From assembly GCA_965657795.1 (NCBI GenBank), contig CBFHQJ010000023.1, positions 1 through 54,075 of the forward strand: a stretch of DNA of 54,075 bases, given 5' to 3'. Each line of letters begins with the position of its first letter. The first letter of the stretch is position 1. The position numbers and the translations under genes were made by a program. Source of the stretch: SW10 sp965657795. Lineage in GTDB: Bacteria; Verrucomicrobiota; Verrucomicrobiia; Verrucomicrobiales; Akkermansiaceae. Below the pieces are notes generated by a model, which saw only the letters and a list, made by a program, of their open reading frames with translations, was not told the origin of the DNA and made no database searches. Positions 19,012 to 27,772 of the stretch are shown one piece after another.

Positions 19012-19686
19012 TTACTTCGCTTCGTCTTTGGCTTCCTCTTCAGAAGGAAGAGGAGGACGACCGTTTTGAATGTCGGAAAGAAGAGAGAAATCTCCTTCCC
19101 GCCCGAGGTCGCGCTGTTTCCCTGAGTAGCTGTGATCGAGGCCCGCATAGAATGCTGCGATTCCGCAAACGAACAGGGCAATACCAAATAAGGCTCCACT
19201 ACCCTGGTTGGTGGAAGCAAGAACCGGAGGGGCAATTGGTGAGGCCGGTGGTCGCGATGTGGTGACGACGTTGGCCTTGGCCTTCTTTTTGGGCTTTTTA
19301 GATTTTGGCTTTTCATCGGGTTCCCCGGCTGCTTCTTCAGCAGTTTTGGCGTGTGGAACAAAGTCCTCGTCATCGATTTCGTCGAGTTCCTCGTCGCTGA
19401 GGGTGTATTCAAATTTGACGTCTCCGACTTTGATTTCGCTGTCATTGCGTAGATCGATCACGACCATGTCCTCTTCACCGAGACTGATTCCGTTGGTGGA
19501 ATGGCGGTCACGAAGAATGTAGCCACCATCGACACGCTCCATGGTGCAGTGGAGAGAGGAAACGGAGGGGCAGTCGATGATAATATCGTTATCCGAGCTG
19601 CGTCCGATCGTGACTTTCTTACGATCAAGTTGGAAACGGTAGGGCTGGGAGTTCTTTCCGGGGACGGTGATTGCGACGCGAGGCAT
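19012..19686 (-). CDS. FHA-domain protein with C-terminal membrane helix
   Basis: This 224-residue protein has an N-terminal FHA domain (about 20-95). The phosphothreonine-binding residues are visible in 'VTIGRSSDNDIII', 'SVSSLHCTME' and 'RDRHSTNGISLG'. An acidic segment (LSDEELDEIDDEDF) follows, then a Lys-rich linker (KPKSKKPKKKAKA). A single membrane helix, 'ALFGIALFVCGIAAFYAGL' (about 165-185), and a short tail complete it. FHA domains read Ser/Thr-kinase signals, so it is a candidate partner of the kinases encoded elsewhere in this window, although no kinase gene adjoins it. It is transcribed divergently from the ABC importer operon. Confidence 0.85.
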   Translation of the reverse strand: MPRVAITVPGKNSQPYRFQLDRKKVTIGRSSDNDIIIDCPSVSSLHCTMERVDGGYILRDRHSTNGISLGEEDMVVIDLRNDSEIKVGDVKFEYTLSDEELDEIDDEDFVPHAKTAEEAAGEPDEKPKSKKPKKKAKANVVTTSRPPASPIAPPVLASTNQGSGALFGIALFVCGIAAFYAGLDHSYSGKQRDLGREGDFSLLSDIQNGRPPLPSEEEAKDEAK

Positions 19687-19798
19687 GGTAAAAGCAATTT
19701 GTTAGGGAAACTTGACCACAGCGGGTGAAGCTTGGCCATAAGAAAACTACGTGGGGTTGAACTTGCCTTTTTCGAGAGAAATTAAAGCATGTCTCCAT

Positions 19799-20854
19799 AT
19801 GGAAGAAATCCGCGCAGCCGGGCTCACAAAGAGATTTGGCAATGTCACCGCGCTCAAGAATGTTTCGCTCGAAATCGCCCCCGGGGAGCTCTTTTTTCTC
19901 CTGGGGGGCAGCGGTTGTGGGAAAACAACTTTGCTTCGGTGCATCGCCGGCCTCGAAACGCCCACCGAAGGGAAGGTTTTCTTCGGAGAACGGGATGTCA
20001 CCACCTTGCCCACGCATAAGAGGGAGGCCGCCATGGTTTTCCAATCCTACGCGCTTTGGCCTCATATGACGGTGGGGCAGAATATCTCTTTTGGCCTTGA
20101 GGAGCGGAAGGTGGAAAAAAAGGAAATTCAGCGTCGGGTTGAGGAAGCGCTCGCCATGGTTAAGCTGGAGGGCTTCGAAAAGCGAGGAATCGACCAAATG
20201 TCGGGCGGGCAGCAGCAGCGGGTTTCGCTGGCCCGTGCACTCGTGGTTCGGCCCAAATGTCTGCTGTTGGACGAGCCGCTTTCGAATCTAGATGCTCAGT
20301 TGAGGTTGGAAATGCGGTCCGAGATTCGCCGCATCGTCAAAGAAAACGATCTGACCGGAGTTTATGTGACCCACGATCAGGCCGAAGCTCTATCGATGGC
20401 CGACCGCATGGCGGTGATGGATCGAGGCGTGGTGGTGCAGGTGGGGCCGCCCGAGGAAATCTATCGCCAACCGGTCTCCAGCTATGTCGCTGGCTTTATC
20501 GGAGAGACCAATCTTTTCAAGGGAACGGCCGGGGAAGCCAATCGGGTCAAAGCGGCAACTGCCACTTTAGCGGCTACTCCGAGCGTTGCGAGCTGGCAGC
20601 CGGCTCCGGGAGCGGAGGTTATTCTCTCCATCCGGCCTGAAGCGATCAAGATCGTGAATCCGACGCAGGCGGAGCTCAGTGGGAAGATTATCGAGCGGAT
20701 CTATTTGGGAAGTATCATCCAGTATGCGGTTGAATTGGGGGACCGATCGGTGATCCAAGTGACCGAGCAAAATCCCCAAATTATCCGCTCTCCGGGAGAG
20801 GAGACGGTTGGGCTGAAGTTTTCCCGCGAAGACGTGACACTTTTAGAACGATGA
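19799..20854 (+). CDS. Fbp/Pot-type ABC transporter ATPase
   Basis: The product is about 351 residues from the ATG at 19799. All nucleotide-binding motifs are present: Walker A 'GGSGCGKTTLLR', Q-loop 'FQSYALWPHMTV', signature 'MSGGQQQRVSLARAL', Walker B 'CLLLDEPLSNLD' and the switch His in 'VYVTHDQAEAL'. A C-terminal TOBE-like domain (about 245-350) is typical of the Fe3+, spermidine and 2-aminoethylphosphonate importer group. The stop overlaps the start of the binding-protein gene (ATGA). It is the first gene of a three-gene importer operon and energises uptake at the inner membrane. Confidence 0.93.
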   Translation: MEEIRAAGLTKRFGNVTALKNVSLEIAPGELFFLLGGSGCGKTTLLRCIAGLETPTEGKVFFGERDVTTLPTHKREAAMVFQSYALWPHMTVGQNISFGLEERKVEKKEIQRRVEEALAMVKLEGFEKRGIDQMSGGQQQRVSLARALVVRPKCLLLDEPLSNLDAQLRLEMRSEIRRIVKENDLTGVYVTHDQAEALSMADRMAVMDRGVVVQVGPPEEIYRQPVSSYVAGFIGETNLFKGTAGEANRVKAATATLAATPSVASWQPAPGAEVILSIRPEAIKIVNPTQAELSGKIIERIYLGSIIQYAVELGDRSVIQVTEQNPQIIRSPGEETVGLKFSREDVTLLER

Positions 20855-22341
20855 AAGGGGCCTGGAAAAAATACTTGGGAGTGTTTCTCCCTATGGCGGT
20901 GGTGGTGGCTGCGCCGATCATCCTTCGTGATGACGATGCCGCTGCAATGAATAAGGCCGAGGTTCGGATCGAAGTTATCACGCCTCACAACGAACTCATT
21001 CGTCGGGAATTTGGTGAAGCCTTTTCGCGGTGGTATGAAAAGAAGCACGGAGAAAGTGTTTACGTGAATTGGCGGACTCCGGGTGGAACCAGCGAGATCA
21101 AGCGGGTGCTCGACAGCGCCTTCAAAGCGGCCGAGAAAAATGGAAGTGAAGGGATTGGGCTCGATCTTTTCTTTGGTGGGGGAGTTTACGATTTTAAGGG
21201 GCAGGCCAAAGCGGGACGTTTTCAAAAGCTGGATGTTTTTGAAAATGATCCAGGGCTGTTTGAGAATGGGATCATTCCTGAAATCCAAAGTGGTGAAAGT
21301 TACTATCCCAATGAACATGATTGGTTGGGCACCTGCCTTTCCTCGTTTGGAATCTGTTATAATTTGGATAACCTGAACCGGCTGAATTTGGAGGCTCCGA
21401 AAACCTGGGATGACCTTGGGCGTCCGGGCTTTCAGAGGGGCATTGCTTTAGCAGATCCAACAAAGAGCGGGTCGGTGGCAAAGGCTTTCGAGATGTTGGT
21501 TCAACAAAAAATCCACATTCAACTGGATAAGGGTGTCTCCAAGAAGGAGGCATGTGAGAGCGGCTGGATAGAGGGTCTCAATTTAATTCAGAGGATCGGA
21601 GCAAACGCCCGATACTTCACTGACGTTTCTTCGAAGGTTCCGCACGACGTCGCTCAGGGGAATGCCATCGCGGGAATGTGTATCGATTTCTTCGGACGTT
21701 CATTCAACGAAGCGTTGAAAAAAGAAGATGGTGGTTCGCGCTTGAAGTTCATCTCTCCGGTTGGAGGGACTTCTTATAGCGTCGACCCGGTCGCTGTTTT
21801 CAAAGGAGCTCCCAATGTTGAGGTCGCTCAGGAATTTGTGAATTTCATCTTTACCAAGGAAGGCCAAATGCTTTGGAACGCTCGTCCGGGCACCGAGATG
21901 GGGCCAAAAATCAGGGGGCTTCGCCGATTGCCAGTTCGGAAAGACCTTTATCAGGAACCCTATCTTGCCGATATGGTTGATGGCGCGGTCATGCCTTATG
22001 AGGTCGCAAGCGAATTCATCTACGACTATGATTTGACAGGGCGACACTTCACGCCCTTGCGAAACATTATTCGCGCGATGTGTATCGATTCTCACGAGGA
22101 GATGAAGTCGGCCTGGGCAGCTCTGATTGATGCTGATTTCCCGGCCAATGCCACGGCGAAATTCTACGATGTTTCTCCCGTGGGCTATGACGAAACTTTG
22201 TCCAAGATTAAGGTGACGATGAAGTCCGGTGATAAAGTTGCGGTCGTGCGTATGATGAATGAGCTCGGATCCCACTTTCGCGAAAACTACCGTGAAGCCG
22301 AGCGCATGGCCCTCGCGGCTGGAAAAGGAGGTGCCAAATGA
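20851..22341 (+). CDS. ABC importer solute-binding protein
   Basis: This 496-residue protein has an N-terminal export signal or signal anchor, 'MKGAWKKYLGVFLPMAVVVAA' (no lipobox Cys seen). A type-2 periplasmic binding-protein fold follows: 'RIEVITPHNELIRREFGEAF', 'GLDLFFGGGVYDF', 'GTCLSSFGICYNLD', 'AQEFVNFIFTKEGQ'. The family includes iron(III)- and phosphonate-binding proteins. At about 500 residues it is longer than FbpA (about 330), with an extra C-terminal region after about 370. Four-base overlaps with the ATPase gene upstream and the permease gene downstream show tight coupling. The substrate is not determined by sequence alone; ferric iron is only the leading guess. Confidence 0.85.
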   Translation: MKGAWKKYLGVFLPMAVVVAAPIILRDDDAAAMNKAEVRIEVITPHNELIRREFGEAFSRWYEKKHGESVYVNWRTPGGTSEIKRVLDSAFKAAEKNGSEGIGLDLFFGGGVYDFKGQAKAGRFQKLDVFENDPGLFENGIIPEIQSGESYYPNEHDWLGTCLSSFGICYNLDNLNRLNLEAPKTWDDLGRPGFQRGIALADPTKSGSVAKAFEMLVQQKIHIQLDKGVSKKEACESGWIEGLNLIQRIGANARYFTDVSSKVPHDVAQGNAIAGMCIDFFGRSFNEALKKEDGGSRLKFISPVGGTSYSVDPVAVFKGAPNVEVAQEFVNFIFTKEGQMLWNARPGTEMGPKIRGLRRLPVRKDLYQEPYLADMVDGAVMPYEVASEFIYDYDLTGRHFTPLRNIIRAMCIDSHEEMKSAWAALIDADFPANATAKFYDVSPVGYDETLSKIKVTMKSGDKVAVVRMMNELGSHFRENYREAERMALAAGKGGAK

Positions 22342-24035
22342 ACAAACGTGCAGCTTATAGCCTGACCGCCTTTGTCACGATCTTCTTCGCGGTGTTCTTC
22401 CTTTATCCAGCGGTTATTGTTTTAAAGGAGGCATTTTACTCATCCGAGGATGGCTTCACCTTTTCGTTTGTTGGCGAAGTCTTCAGGAACCCGGTTTACA
22501 CCGAGGGGCTTTGGAACGCTTTTGCGTTAGGAATCACCAGTACCCTGGCTTCTCTCCTCATCGCGTTTCCCCTGGCCCTGGTGGGGCATCGCTATCTCTT
22601 TCCGTTTAAGAAATCGCTCTCGGCTCTGGTTTTGATTCCGCTTGTGCTACCGCCTTTCGTGGGAGCGGTCGGGGTGAAACAGATCCTCGGGATTCAGGGA
22701 GCGCTGAATGCTTTTTTGGTCAAGCTCGGTCTCATGGATCCGGCAATGCCAGTTGATTGGTTGGGCTATGGACGCTTCTGGGGAGTCGTCATTATGAATG
22801 CGCTTCACCTCTATCCGATTCTTTACATGAATATCGCGGCATCTTTGTCGAATATCGATCCCGCGATGGAACAAGCGGCGCAAAACCTGGGATGTTCTCC
22901 TTGGCGGCGCCTGATGAGGATTACCCTTCCTTTGACGACTCCGGGTATTTTTGCCGGAGGTGCCATCGTCTTCATTTGGTCGTTTACCGAACTCGGGGTG
23001 CCTCTCGTATTTGACTTCACCCGGGTCGCTCCGGTGCAGGTTTATGATGGGATCAAGGACCTTGGAGATAATCCGTTCCCCTATGCGCTGGTGGCTATCA
23101 TGTTGGTGGTTTCGACAATTGTTTTCATTTTCTCAAAGGCGGTTCTGGGGCGATCCAAGCTGGGCACGGCGCCGAGGCCAAAAGGGAAGAATGTTGAGGT
23201 CCGTCCCAAGAAAGGAAAAGCGTGGCTTTGCACCTTGTTCTTTTTTGCAGTGTTCTTTATCGCCTCGCTTCCGCACGCCGGAGTGGTGGTGCTTTCGTTG
23301 GCTCATGATTGGTATGCCACGATCCTACCGGAGGTTTGGACGACCGAGCACTATCAGGAAGCGCTTGGGCATCCACTGGTAGTTCCTTCGATTCAGAACA
23401 GTCTTTTCTACGCATCGGCCGCGACCTTCGTGGATCTCATTCTGGGAGTCGCGATTGCCTGGGTGATTGTGCGAAGCACGATTCGAGGACGGGCGCTTCT
23501 TGACGCCCTCGTGATGCTTCCGCTTGCGGTTCCCGGGCTTGTCCTGGCCTTCGGCTATCTGGCGCTTTCCCAGAAGGGGGAGATCTTCTATTTTCTGGTG
23601 CAGGGAGCAGCGCAGAATCCAACCTGGCTTCTTGTGGTTGCCTACGCTGTCCGAAGATTGCCGTATGTTATACGCTCGGCGGTTGCGGGCCTCCAACAAA
23701 GCAATCTGGCTCTGGAAGAAGCGGCTCGATCGCTGGGAGCCACTCCGGCCAGAACTCTCCGTCGGGTCTCCTTGCCCTTGCTGGGTGCCAATTTGATAGC
23801 GGGAGGGATCCTCGCCTTCGCTTTCGCGATGCTGGAGGTTAGCGACAGCCTGATCCTAGCCCAGCAATCCGAACATTTTCCGATCACCAAAGCGATATAC
23901 TCGCTTCTGGGTATGTTGGGGAATGGCTACGAGTTAGCCTCCGCGCTCGGAGTGTGGGCCATGGTCTTTCTTGGGATTTCGATTATCGGAGCCGTCGTGC
24001 TTGGGGGCAAGAAAGGTGGCCTCTTCCGAATGTAA
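22338..24035 (+). CDS. Fused-domain ABC permease, FbpB type
   Basis: The 565-residue inner-membrane protein contains two permease domains in one chain, about 12 membrane helices. Each half carries an EAA loop that docks the ATPase: 'EQAAQNLGCSPWRRLMRITLP' in the first and 'EEAARSLGATPARTLRRVSLP' in the second. A basic linker around residues 272-295 separates the halves. This fused form is typical of iron(III) and phosphonate importers. It is the last gene of the operon and overlaps the binding-protein gene by four bases. Confidence 0.92.
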   Translation: MNKRAAYSLTAFVTIFFAVFFLYPAVIVLKEAFYSSEDGFTFSFVGEVFRNPVYTEGLWNAFALGITSTLASLLIAFPLALVGHRYLFPFKKSLSALVLIPLVLPPFVGAVGVKQILGIQGALNAFLVKLGLMDPAMPVDWLGYGRFWGVVIMNALHLYPILYMNIAASLSNIDPAMEQAAQNLGCSPWRRLMRITLPLTTPGIFAGGAIVFIWSFTELGVPLVFDFTRVAPVQVYDGIKDLGDNPFPYALVAIMLVVSTIVFIFSKAVLGRSKLGTAPRPKGKNVEVRPKKGKAWLCTLFFFAVFFIASLPHAGVVVLSLAHDWYATILPEVWTTEHYQEALGHPLVVPSIQNSLFYASAATFVDLILGVAIAWVIVRSTIRGRALLDALVMLPLAVPGLVLAFGYLALSQKGEIFYFLVQGAAQNPTWLLVVAYAVRRLPYVIRSAVAGLQQSNLALEEAARSLGATPARTLRRVSLPLLGANLIAGGILAFAFAMLEVSDSLILAQQSEHFPITKAIYSLLGMLGNGYELASALGVWAMVFLGISIIGAVVLGGKKGGLFRM

Positions 24036-24114
24036 GAAATCTTGGGAACCCGGAATTAGCCCTAATCAGAGACAGGGGTGCGCTTTAATCATCTACTGAA
24101 ATTTAGTGACCGGC

Positions 24115-25155
24115 TTACTGTCGCTTTCTCTTCACCAGAAAACCTAGGCTGATCAAAGACAGCAGGAATGGTGAGGGTTCGGGGATGCTGAGGACGGTTT
24201 GGTTGAAGCTCACTTGGCCACTTGGATCAACAAAGTTGAAGCTGCCGGTGTTGAAGAAATCCACTCCAACGGTTGCGCTGCGGTGACCGATAATTTGGCC
24301 TGTTTCAGGGTCTCTGATTGAACTGCCAACGGCGAGAGCTTCCGTAAACATGTATTGGCTCAGGTAGTAGGTTTCTCCAACAACCAAGGTGACCGGGATG
24401 GTGTGCTACAGGAGATATTCATTTGAAAGCAGGAAGCCGCCGCCACCGATGGTGATCCCTTCGGTTAAGGAATTCACATGCAGGTTTGCTCCATTAAGTG
24501 TGGTGAAGTTGGAGAATGTGCGACCATCTGGAGCGTTGTTGTTTCTGGTGAACCCAAGGTCAATATCGCCTGTGTATCGCGCGATATCACTAGTGCCAAT
24601 TCCTCCGGCGAAACCAGCTGATCCGGGGATGCCATTGCCCCCTTCAAGCGCACGCAGCGGGCGGTCACTTCCCAGTCTGATTGAGTAAGCCATTTCGGCA
24701 CCTGCATTTCCGGAGCCATATTGGTTTTGGTTTAACGAGTTTCCGCCTGACATAAAGATGAAGCCATCGACAGCAAAGTTGAGGTTGGCGTTGAAGCTGG
24801 TCCCATCATCTAAAAGGCTGGAAGTGACAGTGACCTCGGTGATGCTCCGACTGGCAGCGATGGCTTTGTGATTCACGCGGGTTGAGTTCGCCGTCGCGCT
24901 GCTACCGATATCACCATTGGGCCGGGTTGCGGAGTTCGCTTCAGAGTTGCCAAATCCCGAGCTCGCTTCGAAGGAATAGGAACCACCGATGCCCTCGCTC
25001 TCATGAAGGTCTTCCGGAGCGCCGCCATCTCCATTCGCGGAGGAGTAGGTATATGGTTGAAGCTTGGTCACGGCTCCTTCGGCGTGGGGCAGCACCAAGG
25101 CCGATATCAGAGAGAGGGAGAAGGAGAGATTAAAGGGAAGGCTTTTTGCTTTCAT
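24115..25155 (-). pseudogene. PEP-CTERM protein gene broken by TAG
   Basis: A single reading frame from the ATG at 25155 to 24115 is interrupted once by TAG at 24408-24406, codon 250 of 346. The N-terminus has a signal peptide (MKAKSLPFNLSFSLSLISAL...HAEGA). The body is Ser/Asn/Gly-rich and beta-like. The C-terminus has a PEP-CTERM sorting signal, 'SIPEPSPFLLSLISLGFLVKRKRQ', that would send the protein to the exosortase for surface anchoring. The sequence is continuous across the break ('NEYLL' stop 'HTIPVTLVVGETYYL'). CAG to TAG would explain it. If the stop is real, the shortened protein loses its sorting signal. A GGAGG lies just before the ATG. Confidence 0.75.
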
Positions 25156-25204
25156 CACCTCCACTCACGGAGGCTTAACATGGGTGTTGCACTTTTTCTA
25201 AAAC

Positions 25205-26957
25205 TCATTCGGAAGCGATCTCGAAGAGCTCGAGCCGGTAGAACACTTTGTTCAGGTCAGGATCCCGGGAAATATCAATCTCGCTGGGCAAGTCGCCGAG
25301 GAGGATATTGTTCTGGCCTGCGACCTGAAACCAAAGTTTCAGATCTCTGGAAAAAAGAAGGCGCGCGGAAGATCCTGCAATGTTCGAGTTTCCGGGGAGT
25401 GCGATACTCAACGAATCCTCCGATAGCGATATCGAAGAAATCGGGAGCTCCTGTGCTGGGGCTCTGAGTTTTGCGGAGAGGCTGTGACTCCCGACACGCG
25501 TATTCGCAGTGAGCACGATCCGCAGAGCCTGAGCTAGTATGATCGGGCGGCGCGGAAAGAAGGTGACGGAAAGGTCGAAGGTGTCGCCTGGAAGAATTGT
25601 CTCGGGAATACTGCTGATTGTTACCTCGGGGACAGGTTCTCCGTCTGAGAGGATTGAGACCTCGGAGATCCGAAGAGGAATATTTGCCGTGGTGGTATTT
25701 GTGAGAGGGAAGGTCACCGTTAGAGGAAATGCCGACCGGCGTTAGGAGTTCCCGGCTTTCCGTGAGGCTAAGGCTGTTGAATGGGAGCTCCGCAACGAGG
25801 CCACTGGCAATGGGGGTGAGAATGACTAGATCTCCAAACTCTTCAGTCACGAGGGTGAGGGTTCCCGACTGCGAACCGGGAGTCGTCGGACTGAACGACA
25901 GGTTGAAATCCAAGGTCGCTCCTGGTGCCAAACTGGCGGGGAGAACAGGGGGAGTCACGATGAACGCCTCATGATCACTGGTGAGGGATTCGAGACTGAG
26001 GGTTGTGGAACCTTCATTGCAGAGTCGCAGTCTCTGGGGTTCTGAAGAGGTCATGATCTCTCTTGATGTGAAGAGGTTGATGCCGTTAGTCACGCTGGTG
26101 TTCCCGTTTCTTCGGACGAACTTCGTTGAGATCTGTGCAGTAGGATTGATCGTTGTTTGGAAGTGATAGGTCGCGAAGAGAACGGGAGGCGCGTTGCTTG
26201 GCTTTCGATAGATCCGGAGTGCTTGAGAATAGCTTCCGGCAGTCTCAGGCGTGGACTCGCGGATCGTCAATCGGAGGTTTTGGCTCTCGCCGGTGGCGAT
26301 CGTGCCATCGCCTACCCCGATCCCCAAGGGGACCTGTTCTATTGTCAGTAAGAAGGGAAAGGATCTGTTGCCATCGTTTGAGAGACTGAAGACCCGACTC
26401 AGACTCCCACCTTCACCAATTTCCCATGCGGTCTGATCTCCCGTTTTGGGGAAGTTGTTTTGCGGGATGGTTTGCCCGCTTGGCGAAAGAAGACTCAGTG
26501 AATCGAGCGGCGTCGTACCTTTCAGGTCGAGGTGGAATGGGATATCGGGTTTTGTGTTGCTCGTGATCTTCAGGCGGTCGGTAAAGGTGCCGGGACCTTC
26601 CGGCTCAAAACGTAGTGAGAAGTTGGCCTTTTTCCGAGGGCCGATAGTAACAGAGGGAATTCCGGAAAGGCTGAACGGACTGGAATGATTGGCAAAGGAA
26701 AGGGTGAAAATTTGATCAACTCCCGAGATGTTCTCCAAGGTGAGCGTGTGGCTCGTTGTGGATCCGGGTAAGCGGACACCGAAGTCGGTTCCGTAGCTCG
26801 CATCAGCAGGGGTCGAACGGGTGATGGTGCTTCCGGCTTTTGGAGGAGTGTAGGGAATTTCCGTGTCCGTAACGTTGTAGCTGAGCTTAATTAGTTGAGC
26901 GGAGCTGACGGCGAGGTTGAGGAAAAACAGAGTAAGTGGGAGAATTTTAGATCTCAT
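25205..26957 (-). pseudogene. Choice-of-anchor-D type protein with frameshift
   Basis: This starts at the ATG at 26957 with the signal peptide MRSKILPLTLFFLNLAVSSAQ. It contains several choice-of-anchor-D / ASH-like immunoglobulin repeats, for example 'GSTTSHTLTLENISGVDQIF' to 'TDRLKITSNTKPDIPFHLDL' and 'LRLCNEGSTTLSLESLTSD'. After about residue 407 the frame (to 25275) becomes Arg/His/Pro-rich nonsense. The genuine continuation is in another phase from about 25729: 'PLTVTFPLTNTTTANIPLRI' through 'RLLFSRDLKLWFQVAG' to the stop at 25205. One base gained, or two lost, near 25725-25735 (GGCATTTCC on the coding strand) would explain it. Function unknown; it is probably a surface protein paired with the adjacent PEP-CTERM gene. 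Confidence 0.75.
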
Positions 26958-27055
26958 GCCCGCATTCACGGTCCCGGATTGAGACTGTTACCAACTTAGC
27001 TTCTTTTTTTCTTCGCGTGCGAAGTCAGGTCGATAATTTGCCCGCGAAGATCGAG

Positions 27056-27760
27056 ATGGAAAAAGCACAGGCAGAATTCTTTCCGGACACCCGTTGGAGT
27101 CTCATCCAGAGTGCTCGTTCCGACGGCGAGGGGGCTGGAGCTGCTCTAGAAGAGTGGTGCCAGCAATACTTGAACCCGATTAAAACCTATGTGCAGGCCC
27201 GTGTGCGCTATGCGGATCAAGCAGAGGAGTTGACCCAGGAGTTTTTTCAAAAAATTCTTATCAAAGGGGTTGGCAAAATGTTGCCGGAGCGACTTGACTG
27301 AGCTTTTCGCGCGCACTTGATGCGCTCAATCCGTAACTTTCTGACTGATCGGTGGCGGCACGAGCAATCGCAGCGCCAAGGCGGCAAAGTTGAACATGTC
27401 TCGGCTGATGAGCTGGGAGATATCGCAGTGGATGAGGAAACACGGAAAGCCTTTGATCAAAGTTGGGCGCTAAATTTAATGAGCCTCGCGCTGCAGCGAA
27501 TGGGCTGCGAGATGGCGGCGAAGGGGAAGAGTGGGCTGTTCGAGTCACTCTCACCGTTTCTTGGTGGTCGTCGCATGACGGATGGGGATCGTGAGGCGCT
27601 TTCCCGGCGGCTGGATATGGAATCGGGCAACCTAAGAGTAGCGCTTCATCGTCTACGGGCGCGTTACCGGGCTGCGATCGAATCCGAAATCCGAGAGACC
27701 GTTTCGAGCGAAGAGGAATTTCGTGCGGAAAAGTGTTACATGATGTCACTTTGGTCGTGA
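27056..27760 (+). pseudogene. Second ECF-type sigma factor gene broken by TGA
   Basis: From the ATG at 27056, sigma region 2 is clear: 'FFPDTRWSLIQSARS', 'YVQARVRYADQAEELTQEFFQKIL'. An in-frame TGA at 27299-27301 (codon 82) interrupts it. The same phase then continues with 'AFRAHLMRSIRNFLTDRWRHEQ' and region 4 ('ALSRRLDMESGNLRVALHRLRARY') to the stop at 27760. The group normally has a Gly or Arg at this site, in an RGxFR-like context. CGA to TGA is the simplest cause. The reading frame is otherwise complete and the gene is followed at once by its kinase partner, the same layout as the module at 6.7-8.1 kb. Confidence 0.85.
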
Positions 27761-27772
27761 ATGTAGGTGATG

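Noticed and set aside
25275..25730. The Arg/His/Pro-rich C-terminal end of the long frame from 26957 as a genuine protein tail
   Set aside because: The alternative phase across the same bases encodes beta-rich, family-like sequence. The tail is out-of-frame translation.
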